DNA of 64,000 nucleotides from Bettongia penicillata ogilbyi (taxonomy: Eukaryota > Chordata > Mammalia > Diprotodontia > Potoroidae): positions 13,492,718-13,556,717 of the forward strand of contig JAJHZJ010000014.1 of NCBI GenBank assembly GCA_023548195.1, in the 5' to 3' direction. The notes under the pieces are model-generated. The model did no database searches, had not been told where the DNA came from, and saw only the letters and a list, made by a program, of their open reading frames with translations. Position 1 is the first letter of the stretch, and the number at the start of each line of letters is the position of its first letter. A program made the position numbers and the translations under genes. Shown piece by piece: positions 31,806 through 42,833 of the stretch.

Positions 31806-32880
31806 GTAGAGCCAAGACAGCAGAGTAAAAGCAGGGAGTCTCTTGAGCTCTCCCCCAGATCCCTCCAAATACCTGTAAAAATGACTCTAAATAAATTCTA
31901 GACCAGCAGAACCCACAAAATGACAGAGTAAAGCAAATTTCCAGCCCAAGACAGCCTGGATGGAACAAGAAAGGTCTATTGTTCCAGGTTGGAAAAGGAG
32001 CACAGTCCAGTATGGTCTACACCAACATAGAGAGGGCTGGAGTAGGCTTCAGAGGAGTAAATCAGAGGCAGCTCTGGCAGTTCTAGACTTCTTAATTTAC
32101 AAATGACAAAGACAATTTAGAAGGTCAGTAGGAAGGTCTGTTAGACCTGGGTGACAGAGGAATATGGTCTGGCCCCAGCTCCAGGGTTGCAGCAGCAGCA
32201 GCAGCAGAGGCAGCAACTGCTTTTGGAGCTCTCAGTCCACAGACAGTTGGGGGATTGAGTGGCTGATCAGAGGGGGATTACAGGACCTCTTTGCTGGCAC
32301 TGAGGCAGGATTCTCTTGCTTTGCCCATGTTTGGATCTGGGTCACAGTCCTAGGTAACCATCCTGGGGCCAGGAGGAGCACTGGTGTGGCAGAACTTGTG
32401 GCAGTGGTTAGAGAGGGAATCCTCACAGTTCCAAGGCAGAAGACTGCTTGTGGTTACTCACAGACCAGAGCTTAGACCAGGAGAGGAGTAAACACCTCTC
32501 CTGTGATCATACCACCTTGGGAGAACTGCAAATTTTCATGTTCCTACAAGTAGCTCTAAAAAAAGCTGCACAAAACTCCTGAAGCTTGGGACAGCACACC
32601 TTCTACACTGGAAGCAGAGTCCTACCTTTTCAAAGAGTTAAATAGTCAAGTAATTGACTGGGAAAATGACCAAACAATGGGAAAAAAAGCTCAAACTATA
32701 GAATTTTACTTTGATGACAAGCAGAAGAAGAAAACAAAGTCAAAGCTCCTACATCCAAACCTCCAAGAAAAATATGAATTGGTCTCAGGTTCTGGAAGAG
32801 CTCAAAAAGGATTTTGAAAACTGGGTAAGAGAATTAGAAGAAAAATTGGCAAGAGAAATGAGAGTGATGTTAACTACAAA
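31806..32880 (+). mobile_element. L1 5' UTR and ORF1 N-terminal part
   Basis: It starts with TAGAGCCAAGACAGCAGAGTAAAAGCAGGGAG (an L1 5' end), and CCCACAAAATGACAGAGTAAAGC matches the 5' UTR of the copy at 28819. A GCAGCAGCAGCAGCAG run lies at 32189-32206. ORF1 coiled-coil sequence (32711-32870: NWSQVLEELKKDFENWVREL) breaks off at about 32870. L1 3' UTR follows with no ORF2. Confidence 0.75.
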
Positions 32881-33185
32881 GAACAACCACAATTCCAAAG
32901 GACTCATGACAAAACAGTCTTTCCACTCCAGATAGATAACTGATGGAGTCGGAATGCAGACTGAAACATCTTTTCTTCCCTTTTATTTTTCCCCTTTCCT
33001 TTATCTTTTCTTTTCTACATGACTAATATGTAAATTTTATTTCCTTGACTGCACATATCTGTAATGGGTTTTGTTTTTCTTTTCTTTTTGGTGTGTGAGA
33101 AAGGAGGAAGAGGAGGGGAGAACTCAGAACTTAAAATTGAATTTTAAAGTCAAAGAAAATATATAAATTCAAAAAGCAAAGAAAA
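32881..33185 (+). mobile_element. L1 3' UTR and A-rich tail
   Basis: ACCACAATTCCAAAGGACTCATGAC, AGATAACTGATGGAGTCGGAATGCAGACTG and the pyrimidine-rich TTTTCTTCCCTTTTATTTTTCC are L1 3' UTR landmarks. It ends AAAGCAAAGAAAAAATTG. It could be the end of the 31806 element after a large internal deletion, or the remainder of the host L1 that stops at 31805. Confidence 0.7.
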
Positions 33186-33194
33186 AATTGTAAA

Positions 33195-33460
33195 GAGCAA
33201 GGCTGCAGCATAGTGGATAGGGTGCTGAGCCTTGAGTCAGGAAGACCTAAGTTCAAATTTGACCTCAGACGCTTACTAGGTATATGACCCTGAGAGAGCC
33301 ATTTAACTGTAGTCTCCTCATCTGTAAAATAGGGATGATAACAATAATAGGACCCACCTGTCAGGGTTATTGTGTGGATCAAATGTAATAATTGTAAAGC
33401 TCTTAGTGCAGTGCTTGGCATATAGTAAGCATTACAGAGATATTAGCTATTATTATTATG
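33195..33460 (+). mobile_element. tRNA-headed CORE-SINE, sense
   Basis: GCAGCATAGTGGATAGGGTGCTGAGCCTTGAGTCAGGAAGACC, then ACTAGGTATATGACCC and TCATCTGTAAAATAGGGATGATAA, ending near CTTAGTGCAGTGCTTGGCATATAGTAAGCAT. The head is of marsupial type. Confidence 0.85.
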
Positions 33461-33714
33461 AGAACACACCTCATCTCCTTCTTTGCAAGAGTTTGAGGAG
33501 CTTTAGAACTTTGCATAGAACATTAGATTCTTAAATGTATTGGTCAGTTTTGCTGAATTTTTTCTTCTTCTTTCTCTTTTTCTTTTAAAAACTTGGTTAT
33601 AAGGAGTGGCTTTTTGGGAAGGGGAAGAAGGTGAGATACAGAGGCAAGTTTGATTGTAAAAATAAAAAAGTAATACTATGAGTATTTTTGGTGTATTTGA
33701 GACCTTTTCATTCT

Positions 33715-33935
33715 TTATTGACCTCCTTGTTCATGCCTAGCAGTGGAGTCTCTGAGTCAAAAGTTGTGGATATTTTAGTCACTTAAAATTTAATTCCAAA
33801 TTTCTTTCCAGAATGGTTGAGCTAATTCCCAGTTCCACCATCAGCCTAATAAGACACCTGTCTTCTAACAATCTCTCCAACTTTCCATCTTTTGTCATCT
33901 TTGCCAATTTTCTGGGTGTGAAATGCTATATACTT
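33715..33935 (-). mobile_element. L1 fragment, antisense
   Basis: TTCTTTCCAGAATGGTTGAGCTAATTCCCAGTTCCACCATCAGCC is the antisense form of the ORF2 region encoding 'HCWWSCELIQPFW' in the copy at 43803-43850. Confidence 0.7.
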
Positions 33936-33949
33936 TTATTTATTAGTTT

Positions 33950-34225
33950 ATATTATAGTGTAAGTACATGTCATACAGCCCTACTTAGAAGGTAAGGTCC
34001 ATAAGGACAAGAATTGTGTCTCATCTGAATTCTGTCTCCCTCAGTGCTTCATGTAGTTCTCTTCACATTTTTGCTCCTTCCATATTTTGTACAAATAATT
34101 TTCTAGCTGTGAGATTACAATTCTGTGCACAAGTTGCCCTTATAATTAATTCAGTTTGATGCAACAAACATTTAAGTACCTACTAGGTACTGAGTTGAGT
34201 AGTCCTTAGGGAACTTACACTTTAC
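33950..34225. mobile_element. L2 3' end pieces in both orientations
   Basis: 33950-34070 is sense L2 3' UTR (AAGGACAAGAATTGTGTCTCATC). 34145-34225 is the antisense 3' end (CAACAAACATTTAAGTACCTACTAGGTACTGAG). Confidence 0.55.
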
Positions 34226-34586
34226 TTGATAGTAATAGTAGTAGTTGTAGAGGGAGAGCTATAAGTATGTACTTCTTAAAAAATACACATAAGACAGCAA
34301 AAGGAAGTTCAGAAAGGGACACATATAAGAAGGTCAGTATTGGAACTAATATGTAAAATTTAATATGTAACTAAGAAAATCTAAGGTATTCATAATAATT
34401 TCTATAAAACATTGGACAAAGATTATAAAAATTTAAGTATTCATAAAAGATGTTTCTACTAAATCACTGGAAGAAATTACTTACACTCACTATCTTGTCT
34501 TTCTCAACTCCCACTCACTGTTCAATACTTTACTCTGTGGCCACCACTACTAAAACTGCTCCCTCCAAGATTAATAATAATCTCAT
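34226..34586. other. No feature recognised
   Basis: AT-rich; only the left target duplication of the next SINE lies at its edge. Confidence 0.4.
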
Positions 34587-34597
34587 AACTGCTTAAT

Positions 34598-34856
34598 GAG
34601 ATTATACTTAATGAGGTAGCTAGGTGGCGCCATGGATAGAGGATTGGGCTTGGGATCAGAAAGACTCATGCTCATGAGTTTAAATGGGGCCTCAGACACT
34701 TACTAGCTGTGTGACCCTGGGCAAGTCCCTTAACTCTGTGTGCCTCAGGTTCTTCATCTATAAAATGAGCTGGAGAAGGAAATAACAGACCATTCTAGTA
34801 TCTTTGTCAGGAAAATGCCCATTGAGGTCAAGAAGAAATGACTGAACACAACAACA
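34598..34856 (+). mobile_element. Marsupial tRNA-headed CORE-SINE with target duplication
   Basis: The head GAGGTAGCTAGGTGGCGC (34613-34630) and ATGGATAGAGGATTGGGCTT have tRNA character. The core ACTTACTAGCTGTGTGACCC is at 34702-34721, then CTATAAAATGAGCTGGAGAAGG and an ACAACAACAAAC tail. AACTGCTTAAT occurs at 34587-34597 and 34857-34867, an 11-bp target-site duplication. Fifteen extra bases precede the usual head. Confidence 0.85.
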
Positions 34857-34867
34857 AACTGCTTAAT

Positions 34868-34985
34868 AGGTAGTTTTCATTTGAATCTTGACCCTGCAAT
34901 TCAGAACTTGTGTAACCATGGGGAAATTGATTTACCTTGTTGGGCCTTAGTTTCCTCATCTGTATAGAGTGGTGTTGACTAATGA
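34868..34985 (+). mobile_element. MIR fragment, sense
   Basis: GAATCTTGACCCTGCAATTCAGAACTTGTGTAACC and GGCCTTAGTTTCCTCATCTGTA follow MIR order. Confidence 0.65.
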
Positions 34986-35499
34986 ATCCCTGATCATTAG
35001 TGAGGAACTAGTGAGTTCCTACTTAATAAAATTACAGAATGGAAGGGATAAGCTAACAAAAACAATGAGATTTTAGTGTCTTCTCACTACATGTGGACTA
35101 TGCATCAGCAGAAGAGGGTTAACTCTCTAGGAAACCATTTTGGGAAAACCATCAACAATATGCAGTATTTTCAGTCTAGAAAACTGCAGAGGTATCTGTG
35201 GGAGGTGAGACTCACTGAAGAGAGTTGTGTTTATAATTAAGGAGCTTGGTTTTGTATCCTTTGAGTTTTATATTTTCTTTTAGGTAAAATAAAGCCTGTC
35301 CCACATTAGAGTTATTGTTAACCTGAGAGCTTGTATTGTAATTGAAGGTTGTTTTATCTTTTCTATAGAGACCTAGTATGACCCGATCCTATTTTCCAGG
35401 GGATAGAGACCCTGTGGAGGGATAAAATTCAAAATGATATGAATAGGCCCGGGTAAACCAGATCTTTGGTCCTAGGCTATAGGTAAAATCTGCCTTATG
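34986..35499. other. Unassigned, possibly LTR-derived
   Basis: GGTAAAATAAAGCCTGTCCCACATTAGAGTTATTG at 35283-35317 looks like the poly(A) signal and end of an LTR; no boundaries or partner were found. Confidence 0.25.
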
Positions 35500-35765
35500 G
35501 GAAATCCAGGAAGAGATATGCAGCAAATAGTTAGCCATGATGATTGGCTTCAGAAGATAGATTAGAGTTTGGAATAACTGGAAATTGTGTGCATAGTAAT
35601 AATAGCTAAACCCATAAGAACTAATGAGATTTCTAAGACAACACATATAAAAAGAGAAATGAGAAACAGATCTAGGACAGAATCCTGGGGACCAGCTACA
35701 CCAACTAGGTAGAAGGAGGATAATGATCCAGAAATAGAGACTGAGAAGTAGTCTATACTAAACAT
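35500..35765 (-). mobile_element. L2 LINE fragment, antisense
   Basis: TGCATAGTAATAATAGCTAAACCCATAAGAACTAATGAGAT and ACAGAATCCTGGGGACCAGC correspond to the antisense ORF2 region also seen at 48700-48795. Confidence 0.7.
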
Positions 35766-35939
35766 GCAGAGTAAGTTAGTAATTGTGTATCATTAGAACG
35801 TCACATTGTCTTTTTAGTGTATGAAATTTTTAGAATAAAAGTAATGGAGTAGACCTAACAAATTAAAAAGAAATTTAGCCAATTCCTAATTTAGTTCTAC
35901 CAAGTTGCATGATCAATATGATTATGGAGTTAATTATTT

Positions 35940-38820
35940 TTTGAACATTTTTATTATTATGAGTTTTAAAAAATCAATAAACATAGATATACAAAAATAG
36001 ACTAAAGAGTATTCTATGTGATATCATGAAACTACTATGAATAGCTTGGGGGTTTTTTTAGTTATCTGTTAAATTTAACATGGTAGTTCCAATACTACAC
36101 TTCTTACATGTGCCTCTTTCTGAACTTTCTTCTGCCCTTTTATGTGTACTTTTTAGAAATGTTTCATTGATGCATTTTCCTTTTCCCTTTCTTTTTTTTC
36201 CCCTCAAGCCCCTCATAACTCTTGTATACACAAAAAAAGCAAAGCCTACCCTTGTCACGGATAAACGTAATCAAGCAAAACATCTATAATTAATTGTAGC
36301 TTAGCATGTCTGTCATTTTACTCTTCTAATCCGTCATTTCTCTGTGAATGGTCATTGCATTGATCAGAGTGTTTCGTGTCTTTCATAGTTGTTTTCCTTT
36401 GTAATGTTGTAATCATTGGATTTGTAACCTGGGGTCTGTGGATTTGTTTTAAAAAATATATTTTGGTAATTATTTCAGCATAATTGGTTTCCTTTGTAAT
36501 CCTATGTACTTTGTTTCATGTATTTAAAAACATTATTCTGAGAAAGAGTCCATAGGTTTCATCAGACCATCAAAGGCATTAATGATACAAGAACCACTGG
36601 TATAAATTGTTTTCCTGGTTCTACTTCCTTCCTTCCTCACTGATATAAGTTTTCCTATATTTCCCTGAATCCACCCCTTTCATAACTTTTTAAAGTACAA
36701 TAATATTCCACTAAATTAACCTACCCCAGAATTTGTCAGGTTTTCTATAATAAAAAAGTGTTTCTTTAAGTATTTTTGTCATATGGGTCTAATGTTTATT
36801 TAATCTCTTTAAATTATGTGTCTAGCATTTCATTTCTGGGTCAAAGAGTACACAGAGTTTGGTAACTTTTTGAATATAGTACCAAATTGCTTTCCACAGT
36901 GGTTGGATAAATTCATAACTCAAAAGCTGTGGATTGTGCCCATTTTCCTGCATTTCCTTCAATGACTATGATTTTCCTCTTTTGTCATCCTTGCTTATTT
37001 ATATTGTCTTCGCTTGATCATATTCTTTATGATGCTGGGTATCAATTCTGTATGTTTCTTGGATTATCAGATCTTTATGAAAGAGAATTGCTACAAAGCC
37101 AAAAACTTATGTAAAATTTTCATGTCATCAAAATTATTCATTTTGTCTCCTGTGATCCTCTCAATGTAATTGCTTGGTAAAAAATTCTTCAGTTATCCAT
37201 GGTTGTGAAAAGTATCACATTCTCTGCCACTCTAATTTATTTATAACATGACCCTATATTTCTAAGAGATCGATACTACTAGACACATTTTGTCTTTTTT
37301 CATTATCTTATTTAAGTTTCTTTTATTCCTCCGGTTAAAATTTATTGTTTTTTTTCTAATCACATAAAGCAACTCTTTTAGTGTTTTTATTGGTATAGCA
37401 CTAAATATGCAAATAAATTTAGTAGGATTTTCATTTTAATTATATTGGCTCTGCCCAACCACAAGCAAATAACATCTTTCCATTTATTAACTCTGTAAAT
37501 AGAGAGTGTTTCATAGTTGTATTCATGTAACTGCTGTGTGTGTCTTGGCAGGTGGATTTAATCAATCAGGAAGAATTTATGTGCCAGTCATTCCGCATTT
37601 ATTTGGAAAGACATTTCTCTTTTTATCTCAGGTTTTGTGGCAACGAAGAGAAATCTTTTTTGGGAGGGTGTTATTTTACAAAATCTATTTTGGAGGGTTT
37701 ATTTCATAATCAACTACTTTACTGAAGTTATTTCAATGAACTTTTAAGTTCAATTTTTAGGGTTCCCTAAATACGACATCTGCAAAAAGTAATAATTTTG
37801 TTTCCTTTTTGTCCATCTGTATGTTCTCAATTCTGTTTCCTCAACTTATTATTATAGCTACTATTTCTATCATTGTAGCAAATAATAGTGATGACAATGT
37901 CATTGTTTTTTCCATATTCTTTTTGGAAAGACCTCTAGCACTTTGTCATTACTTATAATGGTAGGTCTTCATTTTAGAGAGGCACTATTTAACATGTTAA
38001 GGAAATATCCATTTATTCCTGTACTTTTTAATATTCTAATATAATCAGTATAGTATTTGGCAGAAGCCTTTTCTGCATCTGCTAATATGGTTGTGTAATT
38101 ATTTTTTAATTAATGTCATCTATTATATTTGTAGTATAACTAACATTTAACCAACCTTATATTCTTGCTATACAGTCTTTTAAACATAATGTTGTAACTT
38201 CTTTGCTAATATCTTATCTAATATTTTGGTATTAACATTCAGTTGAGACATGGTCGATGGTTTTATTTCTCTGCTTTATCACTTCATTGGTTAGATATCA
38301 GGTCTGTATTTGTCTTATTGAAAAAGTAACTGAGTTCCTTCTTTTCCCATTTTTGCAAGTAATTTATATGATGTTATTTAAATACCCAATTGCTTATTCC
38401 ACTAATCTAGGTATTTAGTGTTTTGTAAATATCCACCCATTTCATCTACATTATTTGTTTATTGGAACTTCTGATCATTCCTTTTCTCTCATGTTTACTT
38501 TTTTTGATTTTTTTCCTTTTTTCCTTTATAATATTGGCAGTTTTATTTTCCTCCCTCATTTTCTCAGATTACTTAATATTTTATCTATTTTATTAGTTTT
38601 TTAAACAGGTTCTAATTTTAGTTATTGATTCAATATTTCTATTGTATTTATGATTTGATTTTCAGAATTTTTGCTTTGATATTCTGTTGGGGTTTTTGAT
38701 TTGCTATTTTCCTAATAATTACCATACTCACATTGATCTGCTTTTTCTTTCTTTTACTGATGAGAGTGTTTTGAGATACTGATTTTCTCTTTGAAATTAT
38801 TTATGCTTCTTTTAAGTTTG
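35940..38820 (-). mobile_element. Old L1 LINE, antisense, 3' UTR to RT domain
   Basis: The order on the minus strand is L1 3' end last. 36170-36415 and 36601-36640 are 3' UTR; 36640-37100 distal ORF2; 37130-37480 central ORF2 (AGTAGGATTTTCATTTTAATTATATTGGCTCTGCCC). 37690-38820 is the RT region, including the antisense form of the 'IDAEKAFDKI'-type block (CAGAAGCCTTTTCTGCATCTGCTAATATGG, 38061-38090). At nearly 2.9 kb it is the longest L1 here, though strongly diverged. A DNA element is inserted at 36416-36600. Confidence 0.75.
36416..36600. mobile_element. Short hAT-type (MER-like) element nested in L1
   Basis: GTAACCTGGGGTCTGTGGATTTG at 36424-36446 and AGTCCATAGGTTTCATCAGACC..CAAAGG...GAACCACTGG at 36547-36600 match a widespread mammalian non-autonomous repeat. 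The flanks (GTTGTAATCA and TATAAATTGTTTTCCTGG) join into continuous L1 3' UTR when it is removed. Confidence 0.6.
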
Positions 38821-38822
38821 AA

Positions 38823-38951
38823 TCCAAGTTAACAAATCAACAAGAATTTAGTAAGTTCTTACTATCTTCCAGGCTCTGTGCCAAGCACTGGAGATAGGAA
38901 GAAAGAAAAAGAAATATCCTTCCTTGTCCTCAAGGAATTAACACTCTAATC
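38823..38951 (-). mobile_element. L2 3' end, antisense
   Basis: AACAAGAATTTAGTAAGTTCTTACTATCTTCCAGGCTCTGTGCCAAGC and CTCAAGGAATTAACACTCTAATC. Confidence 0.7.
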
Positions 38952-40490
38952 AAAATGGCAGAAGTATATTTAGGGCTATTTCAGAAATTGTTGGAAATTC
39001 TGTCCTAATCCCAAACCAAAATTCATTTAATGATTTTTAAGGAAACTCAACTTTTAAACCTGTCACTTGATAACTTGGCAAATTCCTTCTGAACTTTTAA
39101 TGGCAGATGACTAACACTTTTTTTTAATTTCAGTTGAATGTGATTTATGAACCCAGTTTACTTTTTTAGAATCAAAACTTGAAGGGAAGTATTTCTGAAA
39201 TTGTGTCTCTTTGGGAAGGTTATTTTCAATTACAAAATCATCTGTAGCTATAAACATTTCTTAAGAACCATTTCCACCATATTCTTCCATATGTTAACAT
39301 TTTCAGTAAAATTTTCAATTTTATTTTTCAACATAAATATGTTAAAAAAAATTTTCATTGAAGTGACATGTTTAAATCATTGAGTTTTAGAAAATATCTG
39401 GAAAATAACACAGTTTTGAAAGCCATAAATTATTATAAAAGAAATTAATGAAGTCAGATTTCTGCTTAGTCAAAAATACTTCATCTTTCAATTTTAATAA
39501 TCTATTTAAACTTTGCCCTCTTGAGAACTGCCTTACGTCTGCATGTAGTAATAGGCTTTTGTAATTGGAGTATTTTTCTTTCCAAAGGTTTGAAAACAAA
39601 TGACTATTAAGGGCATGGCTTATAATGAAGTTAATGGTTTTGTTAATATCTGGAAGTACAACATCTTACTCTGGTGATACTTTTTTGGCTATGAGTGCCT
39701 CCCAATGGAGTGAGTAAAAGTGATATGTTCATTGCCATCAGCTTTAATTTTTGCTACAAATCCAACATTCTGGCCCATCATTGCTCCAGTACTGTTTGTG
39801 CAGAGTCCAATGCAATTTTTTCCACTGCAAACATTCATTTGTGAAAAATTCATTGACCTTAAGATATATATATCTTCCCCTCTTGTATGCCCTTCTAAAG
39901 GGTGACAAAACAATAATTCTTCATGTATGCTCCTTCATAAACATACCTTACATAAAGTAACAACTGTGCCATATTAGAAATATCAGTTGTTTCATCTAAC
40001 TAAATTGCAAACTTTGGCTGCCCTTAAGCCTGGTAATAAACTGCTAAAATTTGTCATTACTACTTTCAGAAATCCTTTGGAAACAATATCATTCAATAGT
40101 GGAATTTTTTAGGAATATTCCATTCCCAAACTTTTTCCCATTAATTATTTCTGCCATTTTAATAGCAGGCAGTAACAAGGAAATCTCCTATTGCATACGG
40201 CTTTTTAGTTTTCGCAACTAAGTTTCCTAAGATGCAAGTAAATACTGTTTGTTGACAGTAACAAATTTCTCAAAACATTGTTTTTCTTCATTTGAAGATT
40301 TTAAAAGTCATTCAAAATATTCCTTTGGTTTATTGTAGTACCCTGCATGATTGGTATTAAGATGTCATTTTAATTTGGCTGGTTTCATGCTCTCCATAGC
40401 CAAAACTTCATTACAAATTAAGCAAAGAGATTTTTCCACACCATCATCATAATTAGAAGTAAATCCAATAAACCCCCATAAATTCTTAGC
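38952..40490 (-). pseudogene. hAT transposase-type gene with BED finger (ZBED5/FAM200-like), decayed
   Basis: The minus strand carries one long intronless but broken frame. It starts near 40485 with GFTSNYDDGVEKSLCLICNE and a BED-type zinc finger (C-x2-C at LCLICNEV, then KLK.HLNTNH). An AEIINGKKFGN region follows near 40150. The central transposase part is readable in the frame ending at 39689 (GLCTNSTGAMMGQNVGFVAKI, 39830-39765). A distal HADVRQFSRGQSLNRLLKLKDE lies in 39599-39387. Near 38990-38952 is the dimerisation-domain sequence FPTISEIALNILLP. Stops and frameshifts occur throughout. The order fits Buster-type hAT transposases and their domesticated relatives ZBED5 and FAM200. It is cut at the 5' side by an L1 (40494) and at the 3' side by an L2 piece. 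Confidence 0.75.
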
Positions 40491-40493
40491 ATT

Positions 40494-42230
40494 TCTACAT
40501 ATTTAGTAATATGTAACAAAAGCCCAATAGCAAGAGATAGAAAGAGAAACTCCATTTAGAATTACTGTAGACATTATGAAATATTTGGGAGTCTACCTGC
40601 CAAAACAAACACAGGAACTATAGGAACATAGTTACAAAACACTTTTCACACAGTCATATCTAAATAATTGGAAAAACATCAGTTGCTCATCAGTAGGCTG
40701 AGCTAATATAATAAAAATGACAATTCAACCTAAATTAATTTACCTATTCAGTGCTATACCAATCAAACTACCAAACTATTTTATAGAGCTAGGAAAAATA
40801 ATAACAACATTCATCTGGAAGAACAAAAGTTCCAAAATATAAAGGGAATTACTGAAAAGAAATGCTATAGAAGGTGGCCTTGCCATAGCAGATTTTAAAT
40901 TGTAGTATAAAGCAGCAAACACCAAAACTACTTGATACTGGCTAAGAAATAGAGTGGTGGTTCAATGAAATAGACCAGGTACACAAGACACAGTAGTCAA
41001 TGAATATAGTAAACTACTGTTTGATAAACACAAAGATTACAGCTTCTGGGATAAGAGCTCACTATTGGATGAAAACTGCTGGAAAAATGGAAAACAGTAT
41101 GGAAAAACTGGGCATAGACCAGTATACCAAAATAAAGTCCAAAAGAGTACGCAGTTTAGTTATAAAGGCTGATACTATAGGCAAAATGGGTGAGCAAGGA
41201 ATAGTTTACCTGTCAGATTTATGGACAATGGAGGAATTTATGACCAAACATGAGATAGAGAATATTATGAAATACAAAATGGATGATTTTGGTTATGTGA
41301 AACTGAAAAGGTTTTATACAAACAAAGTCAATGCAACCAAGATTAGTAGGGAAATAGAAAACTGGGAAAGAACTTTTACAATCATAGTTTCTGATAAAGG
41401 CCTAATTTATAAAATATAGAGAGAACTGGGTTGAATTTGTAAGAATACAAGTCATTCCCCAATTGCTAAATGGTCAAAGGATATGAACAGACAGTTTTCA
41501 GAGGAAGAAATGAAAAATATCTATAGTCATATGAAAAAAAACACTTTGTCACTATTGATTAGAGATGCAAATTGAAACAACTCTGATATACCACATCACA
41601 CCTATCAGTTTGACAAACATGACAAAACAGGAAAATTATAAATGCTGGAGAACACATGGGAAAACTGGAACACTTATGCATTGTTGGTGAAGTTGTAAAC
41701 TGTGAACACAAATGGAGAGCAATTTCCAACTATGCCTGAAGGCCTATAAAAATTTGCATACCCTTTGCCCTCCAATAACACTTCTAGGCCTGTATCCTAA
41801 AGAGATCATACAAATGAGAAAAGATCTCACATGTACAAAAATATTTATAGCAGCTCTTTCTGTGGTGGCCAAAAACTGGAAATTGAGGGATGCCCATCAA
41901 TTGGGGAATGGCTGAACAAGTTGTGGTATATAAATGTAATGGAATACTATTGTGCTATAAGAAATGATAAACAGGAAGACTTCAGAGAGGCCTGGAAGCA
42001 CTTATATGAACTGACGCTAAGTAAAAGGAGCAGAACCAGGAGAACGGTGTACACAGTTGCAGCCACATTGTGAGATGACTGGATTTGATAGACTTAGCTC
42101 TTCTCAGCAATGCAAGAACCTAAAACAATGCCAAAAATTCCATCCAAATCCAGAGAAGGAAATATGGAATCTGAATGTAGATGAAAGCATACTAATTGCT
42201 CTTTTTTGTTTTGTTTTTTCTTTCTCATAG
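40494..42230 (+). mobile_element. L1 LINE, 3' half of ORF2 and 3' UTR, sense
   Basis: Distal ORF2 from the GGGAGTCTACCTGCC landmark (40589-40603) onward. The frame 41000-41419 reads VYLSDLWTMEEFMTKHEIENIMKYK in two parts. The frames at 41712-41915 and 41831-42073 end with NVMEYYCAIRND and LYELTLSKRSRTRRTVY. A 3' UTR with CTTTTTTGTTTTGTTTTTTC follows. It is 5'-truncated into the hAT remnant. Several frameshifts are present. Confidence 0.9.
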
Positions 42231-42239
42231 AGTTCTTAA

Positions 42240-42833
42240 TCTTTCAAAGGTGTTTTCCTCGATGGTTCTGTGGTCATTGTATAAATATTTCTCTTGGTTC
42301 TAATTACTTCATTCTGTATCACTTAATGTAAGAGTTCCCAGGTTTCCCTGAATCTATCCCTTTCATAATTTATTATTGTGTAATATTATGTTACTTGCAT
42401 ATGCTATCATTTGTTCTTCCATTTCCTTAAAATTTTTTTTTCAATTTTCAAGCATTTCATTCCCTCTCACCTCCTTCATCCCAGTGGAAAAAAATTAATA
42501 CAAAACCCTTGAAACAAATAAGCATTACCAAGGAAAATAAATTCCCATAATGTTCAAGTTTAAAAACGTGTCTGTTCTGCTCCATTACTTCTTTGTGAAG
42601 AAGATGGGTAATTTATTCATTTCAAATTATATTTTATTTTTTCAATCAACAAAAATCTACCTTCTCACCCTCCCATCCAGATTCCTCCACCCCTCTGCTC
42701 CCCCACTGAGAATTATAAAAACAAAACCACTAAAAGCACTTATAAACAATCTTTCTACATTGGCCATGTTCAAAAAGTTTTGTCTGACTCTATACTCTTA
42801 AGTTCTTCATCTCTCTATCAAGAGATGAGTGGC
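42240..42833 (-). mobile_element. L1 3' end sequences, antisense, left part of split copy
   Basis: 42240-42420 is a short antisense ORF2-end/3' UTR piece. 42430-42833 is the antisense 3' UTR of another L1 (TCCTCCACCCCTCTGCTCCCCC, then CTACATTGGCCATGTTCAAAAAG, ending AAGAGATGAGTGGC). The second continues at 44605 after a younger L1. Confidence 0.75.
42821..42833 (+). repeat. 13-bp target-site duplication, left copy
   Basis: AGAGATGAGTGGC occurs here and at 44592-44604, bracketing the L1 insertion. Confidence 0.85.

Noticed and set aside
34613..34700. tRNA-like sequence
   Set aside because: It is the head of a CORE-SINE, followed directly by the core and tail; not a tRNA gene.
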